Below are positions 33,457-45,222 of a DNA stretch of 64,000 nucleotides, piece after piece. The DNA lies in NCBI GenBank assembly GCA_038503065.1, contig JBCAMK010000013.1:1550001-1614000 (forward strand). Direction: 5' to 3'. Below the pieces are notes generated by a model. It ran no database searches. It had not been told where the DNA came from and worked only from the letters and a program-made list of their open reading frames with translations. The stretch's first letter is position 1; each line of letters begins with the position of its first letter. This DNA comes from Paragyromitra xinjiangensis. Lineage: Eukaryota > Ascomycota > Pezizomycetes > Pezizales > Discinaceae. Both the position numbers and the translations under genes were made by a program.

Positions 33457-34032
33457 ATGATTTCAACTTCTGGTACGAAGCCGAGCCTCACTGTGTGTGG
33501 AAACGATGCGCAGGAGGTGTTACCGTCGTATGCGGAAGCATCCACGTCTAGCCACGCTGAGGTAGCCACCCCCGGCTCAACTCAACAACAGTACGCATTT
33601 CCCTCGTTAGTGCCACAGAAAGCCTCCCGAAGTCGCGTTGACTTGGTAGTCAGTGGAGTTCGTATCCCAAATATACAACGATACTCATCCCTTCTACCGC
33701 CTTCAGACGAAGTATCTTCAGGCCCACCACCCAATTATGAAGCAGCCACCTCCAGTCTCCCAGACCGCATCAGGCACCGCCCTGAATCGCCAGAGCTGCC
33801 CGAATCGCGGAAGAAAAGGCTGAGATGGCTACATATTCATCACCATCATCAAGAATCGTCAACCAGTTCCAAGCCCCCTAAGCAAGAGGGAGTACCGCTA
33901 GAAGAGGTAGTCGATAGGTTTGGGAATAGGAAACGAGAATTAAGAATGAGGACTTTCCAAGAGCGAATGCGGGATCCGGTCAGCGTGCGTTCAGCTTTGC
34001 GTAGTGCGAGTAAAATTCCAGGTGGTTTTTAG
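33457..34032 (+). CDS. Hypothetical protein with PPxY motif, 191 aa
   Basis: A single-exon frame I do not recognise as a named family. It is Ser/Pro-rich and mostly disordered in composition. LPSYAEA near residue 23 and PPPNYEAA near residue 90 are present; the second is a canonical PPxY, the binding site for WW domains of Nedd4/Rsp5-type ubiquitin ligases. A basic segment RKKRLRWLHIHHHH follows at about 118-131, and the C-terminus is basic (FGNRKRELRMRTFQERMRDP). No membrane segment or signal peptide. The codon use reads like a gene. A ligase adaptor or substrate role is inference from the motif alone. Confidence 0.6.
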   Translation: MISTSGTKPSLTVCGNDAQEVLPSYAEASTSSHAEVATPGSTQQQYAFPSLVPQKASRSRVDLVVSGVRIPNIQRYSSLLPPSDEVSSGPPPNYEAATSSLPDRIRHRPESPELPESRKKRLRWLHIHHHHQESSTSSKPPKQEGVPLEEVVDRFGNRKRELRMRTFQERMRDPVSVRSALRSASKIPGGF

Positions 34033-35695
34033 ATGTAGTTTTCCTTTAGTCGTGCTTGATGGCAGTATTTAAACCATTGCGCCTATCGTTGAAAGGGCGT
34101 GACCTTTCGGGAAGGGGAACATTGCTGAAGAAGGCCGGAATCAGAGAGCTGCCTCTTTGAGTTACAGGGATTCTAAAACGATTGTAAATATTTAGTTGTG
34201 GGATTGCGGGAGTATTTAGCGGAGTTTGTTATTTATTGAATGGTACTTTGTTATCGTTCTATCCACCGTGCTCTCCTTCGCTCTCTTGCCCGATACCGTG
34301 AGAACTTGTATTTGTCATGGGATCGTATTTTTGTTTCATCTACCCTTTTTTTTCTCTTTTTTTCGTGCATGTCTAGTGCTTGAGGGTTATTACTGAAATG
34401 AGTCAATATAATTATACCAATAGCGAAGGATTTAGGAACTTTCCATCTTGGCGCCATGCTACTAAAAACCCTATTTGGCCGTTCGGCATTGCGATCCTGG
34501 AAGAAATTACCCCGCCTGTTAGTAATGATGAAATAAAGTAGTTAAGTAGAAATAATAATGTTAGTCTGGAAAGGCGGTACGTCAGGGGATAAGTAAATTA
34601 TAGCTGCTATAGAAGTAGGCCATTAATACCGACTCGTAGATCTTTCCCCACGGAACAAAACACTCTCCAGGCTACGAATATGGATAACGTTGGAACCGTC
34701 TGATCCCCAGAAAGCTACGCACAGCTGCATACCTAGGCTTTCTTGCAAAGGTTAACCGAAGGAGGTTATTGGATCCCTCGTGGGACGCAAGGTTATTTGT
34801 CTGAACTTGACCTTCCTTATTTGGAAGATTTTCGGATACGACCGATGTGTTATGTGACTGTTTTTCCCTAAAGATTTGCAGTTGGAGGCCTTTTCACCTG
34901 TGATTGAGTAGTTTCAGGAGCTAATTCTCGACTAGGAAATCTTCCTCTCCATAGGTTGAAGCTTGTTATTAATTGGTTAGGGTGGAGAGTAGATAGAGGG
35001 GCACTAGCAACTATTGCGTATCTTTATTCGTCAACAACCCACCATTTGAGTCACTATAGCGAGTTAACTGAGGTTCTGGAAGAATACCCTATTAGCTACA
35101 TGACGCGTTTAAGGATGTGATCTATCTCTCAATTCTGATTCAAGGCTTCTCGAATGCGTGCTCGTATTCACCTAGCTCGATTCCACCAGATTCTCATGAT
35201 CCATGGCTCCATTTTTTTCTTCTGCCTGTATCCTGATACGTACCATTTTAGAGTGAGCAATGAATCTAATTCGATGCGTGAGATATAACCTGTAATTTTT
35301 CTCCTTGGCATGTCGAGATGCTCTGGTTTCTGACTATGCGTGCGCGTTTCTGTACGCGTTTCTTGCACACTAGGAGGTAGGTATGACTCTTTCTCGACGC
35401 CGGCTTGCGTATACAACTTAGAGTTGAATGTTGGACTTTATGTGGGGGATCTGTTGTATGACTCGATGAGTGCGTAGACACAAAAGGCTGCTAGGAGACG
35501 TTTAGAGTTTATTATCAGCATCGAAATCAAGATCGAAAAGTCAGTCCTAGAGCAAGCTTTACTGCACCTCCTTATCAACGAGAGAAGCCCAGTACAACCT
35601 GCAAACCCACCAATCAATCCTACAAACCTTCCTCAAGCTCAAAGCTTCCTCAAACAACAATCTTAATATTCCCCAATCAAGCGAAGAAGTTCAAA
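34033..35695. other. Intergenic, no gene seen
   Basis: No supported gene. Minus-strand frames near 34251-34457 and 35168-35481 are short, charged and domain-free. Confidence 0.5.
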
Positions 35696-35956
35696 ATGTC
35701 TAGCACATCACCTCGCGCATCCTTCGATTCGGCGACCACCACATCGACGGCCCAAAGACCTCTCATGCTAGAATCATCCCAATCCTCCTCAGCCTCGAAA
35801 ATGAAATCTATTTTCAAGAAGCTCAGATCTAGCTCCGAGGAGTCGTCGGCCGGAAGTATAGAGAAACCTGAAAAGAAGAAGTCAAAGTCACCAGCCCCGA
35901 AGGCTACAACATTAGGAAGTTTTGGTGGAGAGTCGAGTCATTTCCGAATGCAGTAA
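35696..35956 (+). CDS. Small Ser/Lys-rich hypothetical protein, 86 aa
   Basis: The frame starts in a reasonable context (GTTCAAAATGTC) after an A/C-rich leader typical of fungal 5' UTRs. The product is low complexity: SSTSPRASFDS at the start, a basic MKSIFKKLRSSS helix near the middle and KPEKKKSKSP later. No domain is recognised. The coding call rests on composition and leader only; a 3' intron extending it is possible. Confidence 0.4.
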   Translation: MSSTSPRASFDSATTTSTAQRPLMLESSQSSSASKMKSIFKKLRSSSEESSAGSIEKPEKKKSKSPAPKATTLGSFGGESSHFRMQ

Positions 35957-36357
35957 ATCCAGAGTGAGGAGGATTAGAAGGAGTAAGAGGAGTTAGAGAG
36001 GATCGAGGAAGTAATGACCTTATGGAACTATTGTGTGAGCTGCGAAGATCCCTTGATGGGATCGAAGGGCAGCAAATACCTGGTATAGTGGGATAATGTA
36101 ATTGGACGGAACAAAAGTTATGACGGCTGGAAACAGGAGACTTTCATTGTTATATTACAGAGGGAATTGGAATCTATCGAAGCTCCAAGAGGCTACTTCA
36201 CTGGCATACAAGAGACCTACGTGAAATATAAGTGACAGTAACGAGTGATACAATGTGCTGCGGGGAGAAGAATACAGCGCGAGCAGAAAGAAAAATTTCC
36301 CCCAACAGCAGATGCCTAACCCCCACCAGCACCATCCCGATAGCCGCTTAAAGGAAG

Positions 36358-37912
36358 ATGCTCATCACTGATCAGAAGAAGCTCGCGAAACTCGCCCTTT
36401 CGCTTCGTGTCGATATCGAATTCCTCCTTGACGCCATCAAATTGGATCCTGTCAACCTCAATGAAGCTGCTCGTTCCCAATTTCTCGATGGGATATTCCT
36501 TTTTCTCAGGCAAGCTACTGATTTAACTGATGAGAAGGTCAGGAATCATCTTATTTTCAGTGGCACTTCTCTTGCTGCTGAACAAGTCAGGCCTGCTTCT
36601 GCTCCTCCTCGTCCTCCTTCTAGTTATTACCGTGGTATGCTTTCTCCTAACTCTAGACCTCTACCCTAAGATCAGCCTTAGATCTAATGTGAAAGACTAC
36701 TGGACGCAGATGATGGCCACCCGCGTCGTAATAGATCCCCTCGTCCAGAATCTTCTATGAGCTTATATGGTCAACGTAGGTACCGAGAGAGACGTCCTCG
36801 TATCGCCGGTAAGTTCATCCCTCCTCCGCTACCACCGAACTACAAAGCCATATCCAATCCCAGCCCATACTCATGAGTGTATAATACCAGAACCCCACAG
36901 CCTCTGGTTCCCAAACGCACCACCTACAGCCTCCCCAGCGCTCGTCGCACAGCAGATTTTCGGTGGCCCCCTCGAGAGCATAAGATGGTATGAACACTAC
37001 GACGACCACGGACTCAGCTACTTAATCAACTTCCTAAGCCACGAAGACGCAAAATCATTCCTGAACTTCAGCAGGACCCCAGGTTACCGGATGACATTCC
37101 CTGGCGCCGATGATGATTGGAGACCTTACTTGACCTGGAGTACCAACCCTGGCACCATCCGCGCCCATATCCGCCGGGCTGCTTATAATATGAATAATCC
37201 AGCGAGACGTGTTTTAGTCTTCCAGAACTTCCCTGCGGAATCTGTGAGCAAGTTTGAGATGAAGCGGAGACTTAAGGCCCTTGAGAGACAGTTCTTTGTG
37301 GAGCATTGGGTTGATACGTATAAAATATATCCGCATACAGCGGCGGCTTATATCGTGTTTAGTAAGATCGAGTCGGCTATGAGAGTTATGGAATGGCATG
37401 AAGTCGGGCTTCTTGGCCCGGAGTTTAATGACTGCGTAGTTATGTACGGAAGGGACCCATCTGATCAACCTTTTCCGGTGATAGGGGAGGATGGTATTCT
37501 CCCATCTTTTTCCCCGGTTCTTATTCTTATCATATTACTAATATTCAGAGCGACGATAGCAATCACCGACCTATCCCCGCCTCTATCGAACATTGTGTTT
37601 CAGTCCCCGGTGATTCCAGCCACAACTCTACCCCACATTCCATCACCACCTACGTTACCGGCTACCCTCCTAACTACCATCCCGCGAGTCCCACCGGTTG
37701 ATTTTCCTACGCTTATAGATATCTCTGCCTGGGTTGAATCCCATTCACCGGCTCCATCTATTACTAGTTTGGAGACTCCCGCGAGCTCGCCTGCCAGCTC
37801 TGAGAATCTTCTTGGGGACTCTCCACCAGTAGTTTATTTGAACCCGGCTCGCGCGACGGAAATGACCAACTTTTCAGATCTCTTCTTTGCGCAAGAATGG
37901 GATGGGAGGTAA
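36358..37912 (+). CDS. RRM-like module protein, single double-RRM module
   Basis: Paralogue of the gene at 42663-45222. Exons 36358-36634, 36710-36808 and 36891-37912 give 465 aa. Residues 1-75 are a helical N-terminal domain (LALSLRVDIEFLLDAI) shared with the paralogue (FSSTLRVELEYLIYTI). An Arg/Pro linker follows (RNRSPRPESS). From about residue 128 comes one module of two RRM-like folds: SLWFPNAPPT with QQIFGGPLESIRW, then RRVLVFQNFPAE, ending at MYGRDPSDQPFP. Function unknown; RNA binding is inferred from the fold-like pattern. A further intron at 37478-37548 (TTACTAAT branch, TTCAG end) is likely; using it shifts frame and ends the protein at 37701 with YPPNYHPASPTG. Confidence 0.6.
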
Positions 37913-39648
37913 TGAGGGGGGTTCTCGGATGCGAGTTGGTAGCCATGGAATACTAGATAATCGTTAGATTTAGCGGGTTTCTTTTTTATTCCAGCCATTT
38001 TCGGGAATTTCTTTTGGTATTTTTTTTCGTCTCGGTTGTTTGTGCGTGTAGTTAATGGTTATTATCTCTACTGTTGAAGGAATCGGTAATCATGGGTAAT
38101 CACCCGTTAATGTTGATTTCACCAAGTTGTACAAATAGGCAGAAACATTCATAGCAACCCCGCAGAATCCAGTTTGCAAGAAATGAATAAGAGAAGAACT
38201 ATCACTAGAGCTAAATTCACTGAGAAAACCCGAGTCTCACTGGATCCGAAGGATTACAGCAAGAAATCCCAGCCATTAACCAACCAGATAATTTTCATCA
38301 TCCCCTCGCACAGCAGCCAGAGAACGACGAAAAAAAGAGAAGTTTTAGCCAAAAAGTGCAAGCAGCCAAAACCAAGACCCAAAAGAGCCGAACAAAAACG
38401 AACCCAACCAATCCAAACCCCAGTCAACCAACACAACCCATCAAGAAATACTATTAGCAAGCCTCAGCCCCCAATCAAGAGGGCCAGGCTCTACCCACAA
38501 CGCGCATCCCTCTACTAAAGAGTCAACCACAGTGTTGCCCATAAGCAAGCTCTAGGCTACGCTTCCTGACATCTTATGATCGACTCCCTCAAGCATAGAG
38601 AGACGACTACCCCAAATTGACCCAGTCGGGGCCACAGAGTATCCCGCACCAGGCGTGACCCAGGGTTACTAGCCAGCATCAGCCACGAAGCGTGCGAGGG
38701 AGCAAGTCCCCCAGGGCACCACTTCCGGCGATATGTTGGGTTTTGGCCTGGACCTGGTGTGGGAGTACACTGCTTGCTGAGTGTATGGGACCTAGGTAGA
38801 GTTTGTATTCTTCCCAGCCAGTACTCGGCGTGGGATCTTGGGAGAAGATGGGATGTGTTGGTGTTGGGGATATGGAGATGGATGGGTTGCGAGGTGGAGG
38901 GGAGTTGGAGGGGTGGACTGTATTTATAGTGGGGTGGGGCGGCTGTGGAATTGGGAAATTCACTAGCGGTGGGGTGTATTGGATGGAGTATATCGCTGCC
39001 ATCATGTAATCTAGCTAGTTGCAACCGGAGAAGTGTGGCGAGGACCTTCTTGACGGCTAGACCCTATTCGCATGGATTGGTGCAAACTTTGAGGAGAATT
39101 AAGCGTTTTTTTCACGCTTATCGTCAGGTAGAAGTACATGTATACGTGTAGATCAAACATGGCTTCTTGTCTCATCGGTAACGGATCTAGACTGAGACAG
39201 CAGGATAATACTGTGCCGTCACCGGCAAGTGAGACAAAGTGACCATCCGCTCAAGGCAGTTCGAATGTTTACCTGTTGCAATGAGCCTCGACGGCCGCTT
39301 GACCAGTGTCAACACGGTATTCTCCTACTGTCTCAGTCCAGACCTTTTCTTCGCTTCTGAGATTTTATGGTATGGCACTACAAATACATGTATGCATGTA
39401 AGCGTTCGGAATATGGAACACGGGGTAGAGCTGATAGAATTACAGCAATGAATCGAGTAAAATACATGGCTCTCAGGGATATCAAGGCACCTCTAGTAGT
39501 CTCCCTTCGTCCGTATGCCAAACTAGAGATTACAGCTTTCCACCACCCCTTCCCTCCTTCTTTCGTTCTCGTTCGCTCATCTCGATATGTCTAGTAGCAG
39601 TCACAATGTCAGCACCTATCACAACGAAGGAAGGAAAAACACAGCAAC
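37913..39648. other. Intergenic, low complexity in part
   Basis: Overlapping frames on both strands at 38174-39024 are Lys/Pro- or Trp/Leu-rich by composition and show no domain. Minus-strand sequence around 38630-38670 faintly recalls the 3' half of a 5S rRNA gene but does not hold up. Confidence 0.5.
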
Positions 39649-40991
39649 CTACTTCCAAGCTATTGCTGCCAGTTTTGGAGTCCTCTCTGCATACATCCCC
39701 GCTTTTTCCGAGCTGGCTTGTCGTCTTGCGAAACGTGCTGCTATACCTTGGGTAATTACCGAATTCTGCTCAATAGTTAGTCAGCTGACTTCCCAGGAAG
39801 GAGCGAAAGGTAATTAAAACAATGGCAAAAGCGATGAGGACTATACCCTAACGAATCCGAAAGCATCGCCCCAGAATATCTCGCTCGGAAAGATCTCCCA
39901 TCCCGAAGCTTGTGAGTACCACAAGATAGCTTCTGCCCTGGTCGGTAGTCCTGGTGTTGCCCCGTCTAGGAAAGCTGCTGTCTCTCCCGCCATAACACTG
40001 ACACCTGCGGCTTCTGGTAGTGCAAGCTGGTATGGCGAGAGAAGATTACCTATCAATACTGAGTCAGTTACTGCTCTCTTATGATATTGGGCCGGAGGCA
40101 CGCACAGAGATCACTCAGGGGATGTCCAATTGTTGAGAGTTCCCAATCTAGGATCCCGATAACACGTGGCTCAGTCTTGTGAAAAACTAAGTTATCGATC
40201 TTGTAGTCGCCGTGGACAACAGTCGATCTGTCTTTTGGTTGGTTTTCGGAGAAATATCGCATCTGTCATATATTGCTTCTTAGAAAAACCCTAACCCTGA
40301 TGAAGACCGACCAAATCATGAGATGGAGGAGGAACAAACCATCTCATCGAACTTCGGAATCTTCCCCACAGGCACCTGCGTATCTATATCCTTCGTTGCC
40401 GCCTGCGCCGCCTCAATCGTCGACAGTGTCTTGATTTGCCTATTATAAAACCCACTTGGCCTTCCGAAGCTCTTCAGCAGCTCATTCGACGCCGGCGGGA
40501 TCGAGTGTAGTTTCGATAGTGTCGTAATCGCGGATTTCCACATCGCTGATCGGTCCTCTGCTGAAACCCCCGGAATCGATGGGTCATCGAAGATCCGGCC
40601 ATCTAGGTACTCCATTATCTACCCCCCACGTCTTGTAAGCTAATTGGTTCCCGTCGAGAGCTGAAGGACGGACATAGAAGGCACTCCCGAGGATCTTTGG
40701 GTCCTCGCATAGACAGTAGACCCTTGGTGCTGGAACATCGCTTCCCTCCAGTGCTTTCAGAACCTTATACTCTCGCTCCACTTGGTGCGCTGTCTTACTC
40801 AGGAGCTTCCCGGGTGGCTTTTTACGTAGTACGTATTGTGCGGAGGCTGTGGAGGTGAGAAGGTATGTTGGGTTTGACTGGCCGTATCCGAATTGCTTTA
40901 CGGAGAGGGGTGTTTGGATGCTCGGGACGGAGGTGGAGAGGTATTTCTCGAGTGAGGGTATCGAGATTGGGTGACGGATAGGGCCGGCCAT
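39649..40991 (-). CDS. APH-fold phosphotransferase, ACAD10/11 N-domain-like
   Basis: A kinase-like small-molecule phosphotransferase. The family includes aminoglycoside phosphotransferases and the N-terminal domains of ACAD10/11, which phosphorylate hydroxy-acyl-CoAs. Model: complement of 39649-39765, 39847-40049, 40106-40262, 40340-40618 and 40674-40991; 357 aa. Motifs: [17 protein letters not shown] (glycine-rich loop), [12 protein letters not shown] (ATP Lys), [15 protein letters not shown] (hinge), [12 protein letters not shown] with catalytic Asp218 and Asn223, [16 protein letters not shown] with Asp238, and the family's C-terminal [13 protein letters not shown]. It is a stand-alone kinase-like domain with no dehydrogenase domain attached. 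Substrate unknown. It sits between the two RRM-module paralogues without an evident functional tie. Confidence 0.88.
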
Positions 40992-42662
40992 GCTGGGTGA
41001 GGTTGTTGACGGAGGGAGCTAGGGGGAATCTGGGGAAGTTGGTGGTTTTGTGGAGTTGTGTTTGGTTACGTCGAGCCTCGGTTGTTGCCGTGCCGAGGCA
41101 TTGATGGTCTTGGTGGACGTTTCAGCGATGTGAAATAATGGCAAAGGGAAAGTTGGAGTGTGGAGTATGGACTGGAATCTATGGGAGCAAGACTGTAGTC
41201 ACTCCTAGCCAATTGACTATTTGCCGTGAGCGAGTGAGTTAGTTTTCTACTTTTAGATATGGACTTTCTGAGGACAAGTTCTGTACCTACAAACTTACGG
41301 AATTTTTAAGCACAAGCTGATAACATAAAAAGTCTTGTATATTGAGTACAGTAGAGGCGAGAATGAGAACGAGTCTAACTTAAATGTTATAGAGAACTTG
41401 AGGGGGTGAATGAAAATATGCCAGCGGGGTAGTATAACAAGATTTAAGTACATGTAACTTTACTTCAATCTCAAGCAGCTACACTTATACCCGTACGACT
41501 TCACGTGGAACAGATGAAAGCATGGATGCTTGTAGTTGTAAAAGATCCCTGCTAGTGTGCTTTAAAGTCCTTGCAACGACGACGTGCCAACGCTACATAT
41601 ATGTAGTTGATCAAACTCTCCTAGACATCTTAATAGAATGAGCAACTTGAATATTCGAATGACATCGATAAAAAACACCTCTAAAAAAGTCGTGAAAACT
41701 ACCAAGGAAGGGAATCCCAGTATCATCAATATACCATAAATCGCTACAGCTTGTGGATATATCTCCAAAGTTTCATTAACCCGGGCTGGCATAAAGCTTG
41801 TATCTGGAAACCGTATGTAATTCTGAAATTACTGAACTCAGGGTTATAACATCTAAGCTCAACTGGACCAAGTTGGGTTCAATATTAAATTTTAGCTTGA
41901 TAACATTAATTCGCTCTTTTGTGCGTTTCTCTCTTTTATATCGTATTCCTTGCTATACAAAGTTGCCAACCTGAGCTTAAAAGCCTGAGCTGAAGTGAAA
42001 ATTTCTTGCCCGCGGTCCTCTTCCCTAAGCCTAGGTTCAAACTGAGCTCTTTTTCTCAGCACCTCTATATGGGCAGAAAATATTTGCCATTCCTTACTCA
42101 AAAGAAGCGAAGTATTTTTACTTCTACTGGTACAGCTATAGGTGTCCCCGTATCTATTGACTTTGACCCTTCAAGTCTGCTGTTTGTTTGACCTTGGTAC
42201 TACCAGTGGCAGTTGCATCAAAGTCTCCACACCAAAATCGTCCTTATGTATAACATACTGTGAACCTAAGAAATATATGTAATTGTCTGAGGATGGTGGG
42301 AGTGTCATTACGACATCCAAGCCTTTACCACGAATACTATTGATTTTTGCTAGCAAGGTCACAGCTAGTAGAGTTGAAGCAAAGCGTTTCAAATGAAGCA
42401 GGGGATGTTTGGCAGTGCTTCTCTAGTACGGTAGCACATCATATATATCATCACGCAAGTCACGGGTTCTCTACCTCTAACCTTTCCCTCGTCCTCATCC
42501 TCCTTCCAGATCCTCTCAACCTCCCTCATCCTTCAACATCCCTCACCTTCTTCCAGATCCTCTCAACCTCCACAATCCCATCCAGATTTATCTCCAACAC
42601 ATCCTCAGTACACTCAAGCAGCCATCAGAAATCCTTCCTCGTAGACATCTGCACCCACCATC
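40992..42662. other. Intergenic, no gene seen
   Basis: Partly AT-rich (41280-42350). The last 200 nt before 42663 are C/T-rich with repeated CCTC/CATC, resembling a fungal promoter and leader. Confidence 0.5.
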
Positions 42663-45222
42663 ATGCTTTTGCTCATCCCAGATAATGAAGACCTCCTTAA
42701 GTTTTCATCTACTCTACGCGTGGAGCTAGAGTATCTCATCTACACAATCGAACGACACCGCTCAGTCACAGGCCAACGCTACGTCAGAGCCCGCAACCGG
42801 TTTGCTACTGGCCTTGTAAATTTCCTCAACGACGCTGTTGTGTCCCAACATGTTGCTGATTCCGCTATTGCCGTGAGTAGTATGAGACCAAATGAAGGAT
42901 TAACCTTACTAACTAATGGAGAAGGAATCTGAGCCAGCTCCAACTTCGGCTGACGCTGAGAATCAGGATACTGAACCCACGACTGATGTTCCCTCTGCAG
43001 TTGGTCAGAGCGAAATTCGCTCCGATACACACTCAATCGAAGGGGATGAAAGGGATGAAAGGGATGAAGTAGAACTTGATGCCGAATCAGAGCCATCAGC
43101 TAATCCTCATGAAGATAGCTCTGAAAGGCCTGATGTCATTATGCATGATGCTGAGAGCGGTCAAAACTTCTCTCTGCCTCCTCCGCCTATCCCGATGCAA
43201 GATATTCCCACAATGAGAACTCAGTCACCAACCATTCTATCGACCATAAGTATGATTCAACCTCGTATCGGGACACCAAAAGAAGCGAACCGCTCTCTTT
43301 GGATTCCTGATATTCCATCCCAAGTCACGCTTAGTCAAATCTACGACAGTCTCTGTGGTGGAGCGATAGAACGGGTCGAATGTTTCCCGCACAAACGTAG
43401 TGATGGTTACAGTGCTTCTATCACTTTCGTCGAGCATTCCGCTGCCAAGAACTACTTGGGTTACGTGCGTACTCCTCAAGGAAGGATCGTATTCCGAGGA
43501 GTTCCTAGTATCTGGAGGTACGATGTTCAATGGAATCCACGCCCTCCACAGACAAATTTCAGGGTCATGAGCATGGCTTGTAACCCGTACGTCAGAGCAA
43601 GAAGATGTCTGATAATCAGAAACTTTCCTGTTGAGCATATGAGTATAGAAGAATTGGTGGCGAAGCTCGGGAAGTTGGGAGGTGATTTCTCTAAATTACC
43701 TCGAGTGCAAAAGATCCTTATAGACAAGGAGCACAAAGAGGCCATAATATATATGCAGAGAATCAGTTGTGCGGTTCAATTGATGGATGCCAAAATCTGT
43801 GGTAAATGGGGCGAAGAATTCGAACAGTCCACATTCACATTCGGAAAGGATGAGTGTGAGAGACCTATTCCCAATACAGACGAAGAAGACCCAACCGAGA
43901 GAATTCCGAATGAGACATATACGGAAGCACAGAATGAAATTCCTATCGCAAGTCTTACAGATCCGCAATACGACCTTTACCGCTCTCACCAAGATTTTCC
44001 GAAGATGCGGTCTCTTTACATCTTGGCGCTTCCAAGCAGAACAACCGTTTCCGATTTAGTAGCTCAGATCCGCGGAGGAGCACTGGAAAGAATTATTCTA
44101 AATAGGAAGGCAAGCGGATATATAACGGCTGTTATAACCTTCGTTCATCATTCATCTGCAAAGGCTTGGTACGAACATACAACTAGCCCCGCCGGAAGAA
44201 TAAGATTCCCAGGTGTAGTCTGGGACTGGAATGTGCGTTGGGAAACATCGCTTGAGCCAGTAGGACGGGATATATGGCACAGTTTCATGGACCCTGCTGT
44301 AAAAGCAAGGAGAGGATTCGTTTTAAAGAACCTTTCTAGTCGCCAAGAAATCTCCGCCGAGACGCTAAAGGATGATGTACTATCCCAAAGCAACAAAAGA
44401 ATATCTTTCGAGAAGATTGAGGTTGATTGGAAGAAACACGAAGCCAAAGTTATCATGGCGAGCATTGGGTCTGCGATTGGAGGAATCGCCGTGATTAAGC
44501 GCCTAAGAAGATATACAGGTTGCAGAATCGAATTCTTGAGAGATGAATGCGAGGACCCCATACTACTTGCTAATACCGTCGAGAAACAAATGACCGCTAG
44601 CGTCAACAACACAAACTGCGTGGTCGATAATTCTGACGTTATCACTCAAGGAACTGTCCTACGAACCTCTTACACTAAAACTCTACTCATTAAGCATCTT
44701 CCCGCTCCAATGACACTTCGACAGCTCTCGAATCAGATCCGCGGCGGCGCATTAGATAACCTACATATTCGAACCTGTTGCGGAGATAATGATTCCTCGG
44801 CTTCCATCACCTTCCTAGAGAGTTGTGCTGCGGAAAGTTATTTCGCATACCTTGCCGCAAATCCCATCGAAAATATGGATGTATCCTGGGGGCGAGATAT
44901 TGCCACGAAGTCTGCCGGAGTTTTGAGCAAAGATGTCAGACGAGTTTTAATCGTGAAAGGATTCCCGAGCGTATTCAAGGAAAGCAATATCGTCTATGAA
45001 ATCGAGAAGGTTGTAAAGCACAGTGCATGGGTTTTAAAGATTGGTCAAAATAATACTATCGAGAGTATTACGGTCAAGGGGAAGGAAAGGAAGATTGCAA
45101 GGGTGGTCTTGTCAAGTGTTAGGTTGGCTGTTACAGCAAAGGCGGGGATGCCCAGATTTTGGAATGCCGAGTTTGGACTGGATGAGTGCGAAGGTCCATT
45201 GACTGAGCTGGAATCAGCTTGA
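42663..45222 (+). CDS. Three-module RRM-like protein, 836 aa
   Basis: Two exons, 42663-42872 and 42922-45222. Residues 1-70 are the N-terminal helical domain shared with 36358-37912. An acidic, disordered linker follows (71-190; DERDERDEVELDAE). Three tandem modules, each of two RRM-like halves, occupy about 195-387, 434-617 and 657-832. Each starts with S/T-L-x-I-x-x-L/I-P, has GGA-L/I-(E/D) after the first helix, a SITF or VITF strand, a second half beginning RRCLIIRNFP-like, and ends with KDECERPI, RDECEDPI or LDECEGPL. Classical RNP1/RNP2 aromatics are weak, so RNA binding is inferred. I believe such proteins are common but uncharacterised in Pezizomycotina. The three-module length suggests internal triplication. 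Confidence 0.75.

Noticed and set aside
38560..38800. A possible 5S rRNA gene or pseudogene on the minus strand (GCTAGTAACCCTGGGTCACG region).
   Set aside because: Only a loose match to the 3' half of 5S; the 5' half and internal control elements do not align.
38174..39024. Overlapping frames on both strands up to 155 aa.
   Set aside because: Composition is biased by CCAA/GGTT-rich sequence. The frames overlap one another on opposite strands and none shows a domain or splice context.
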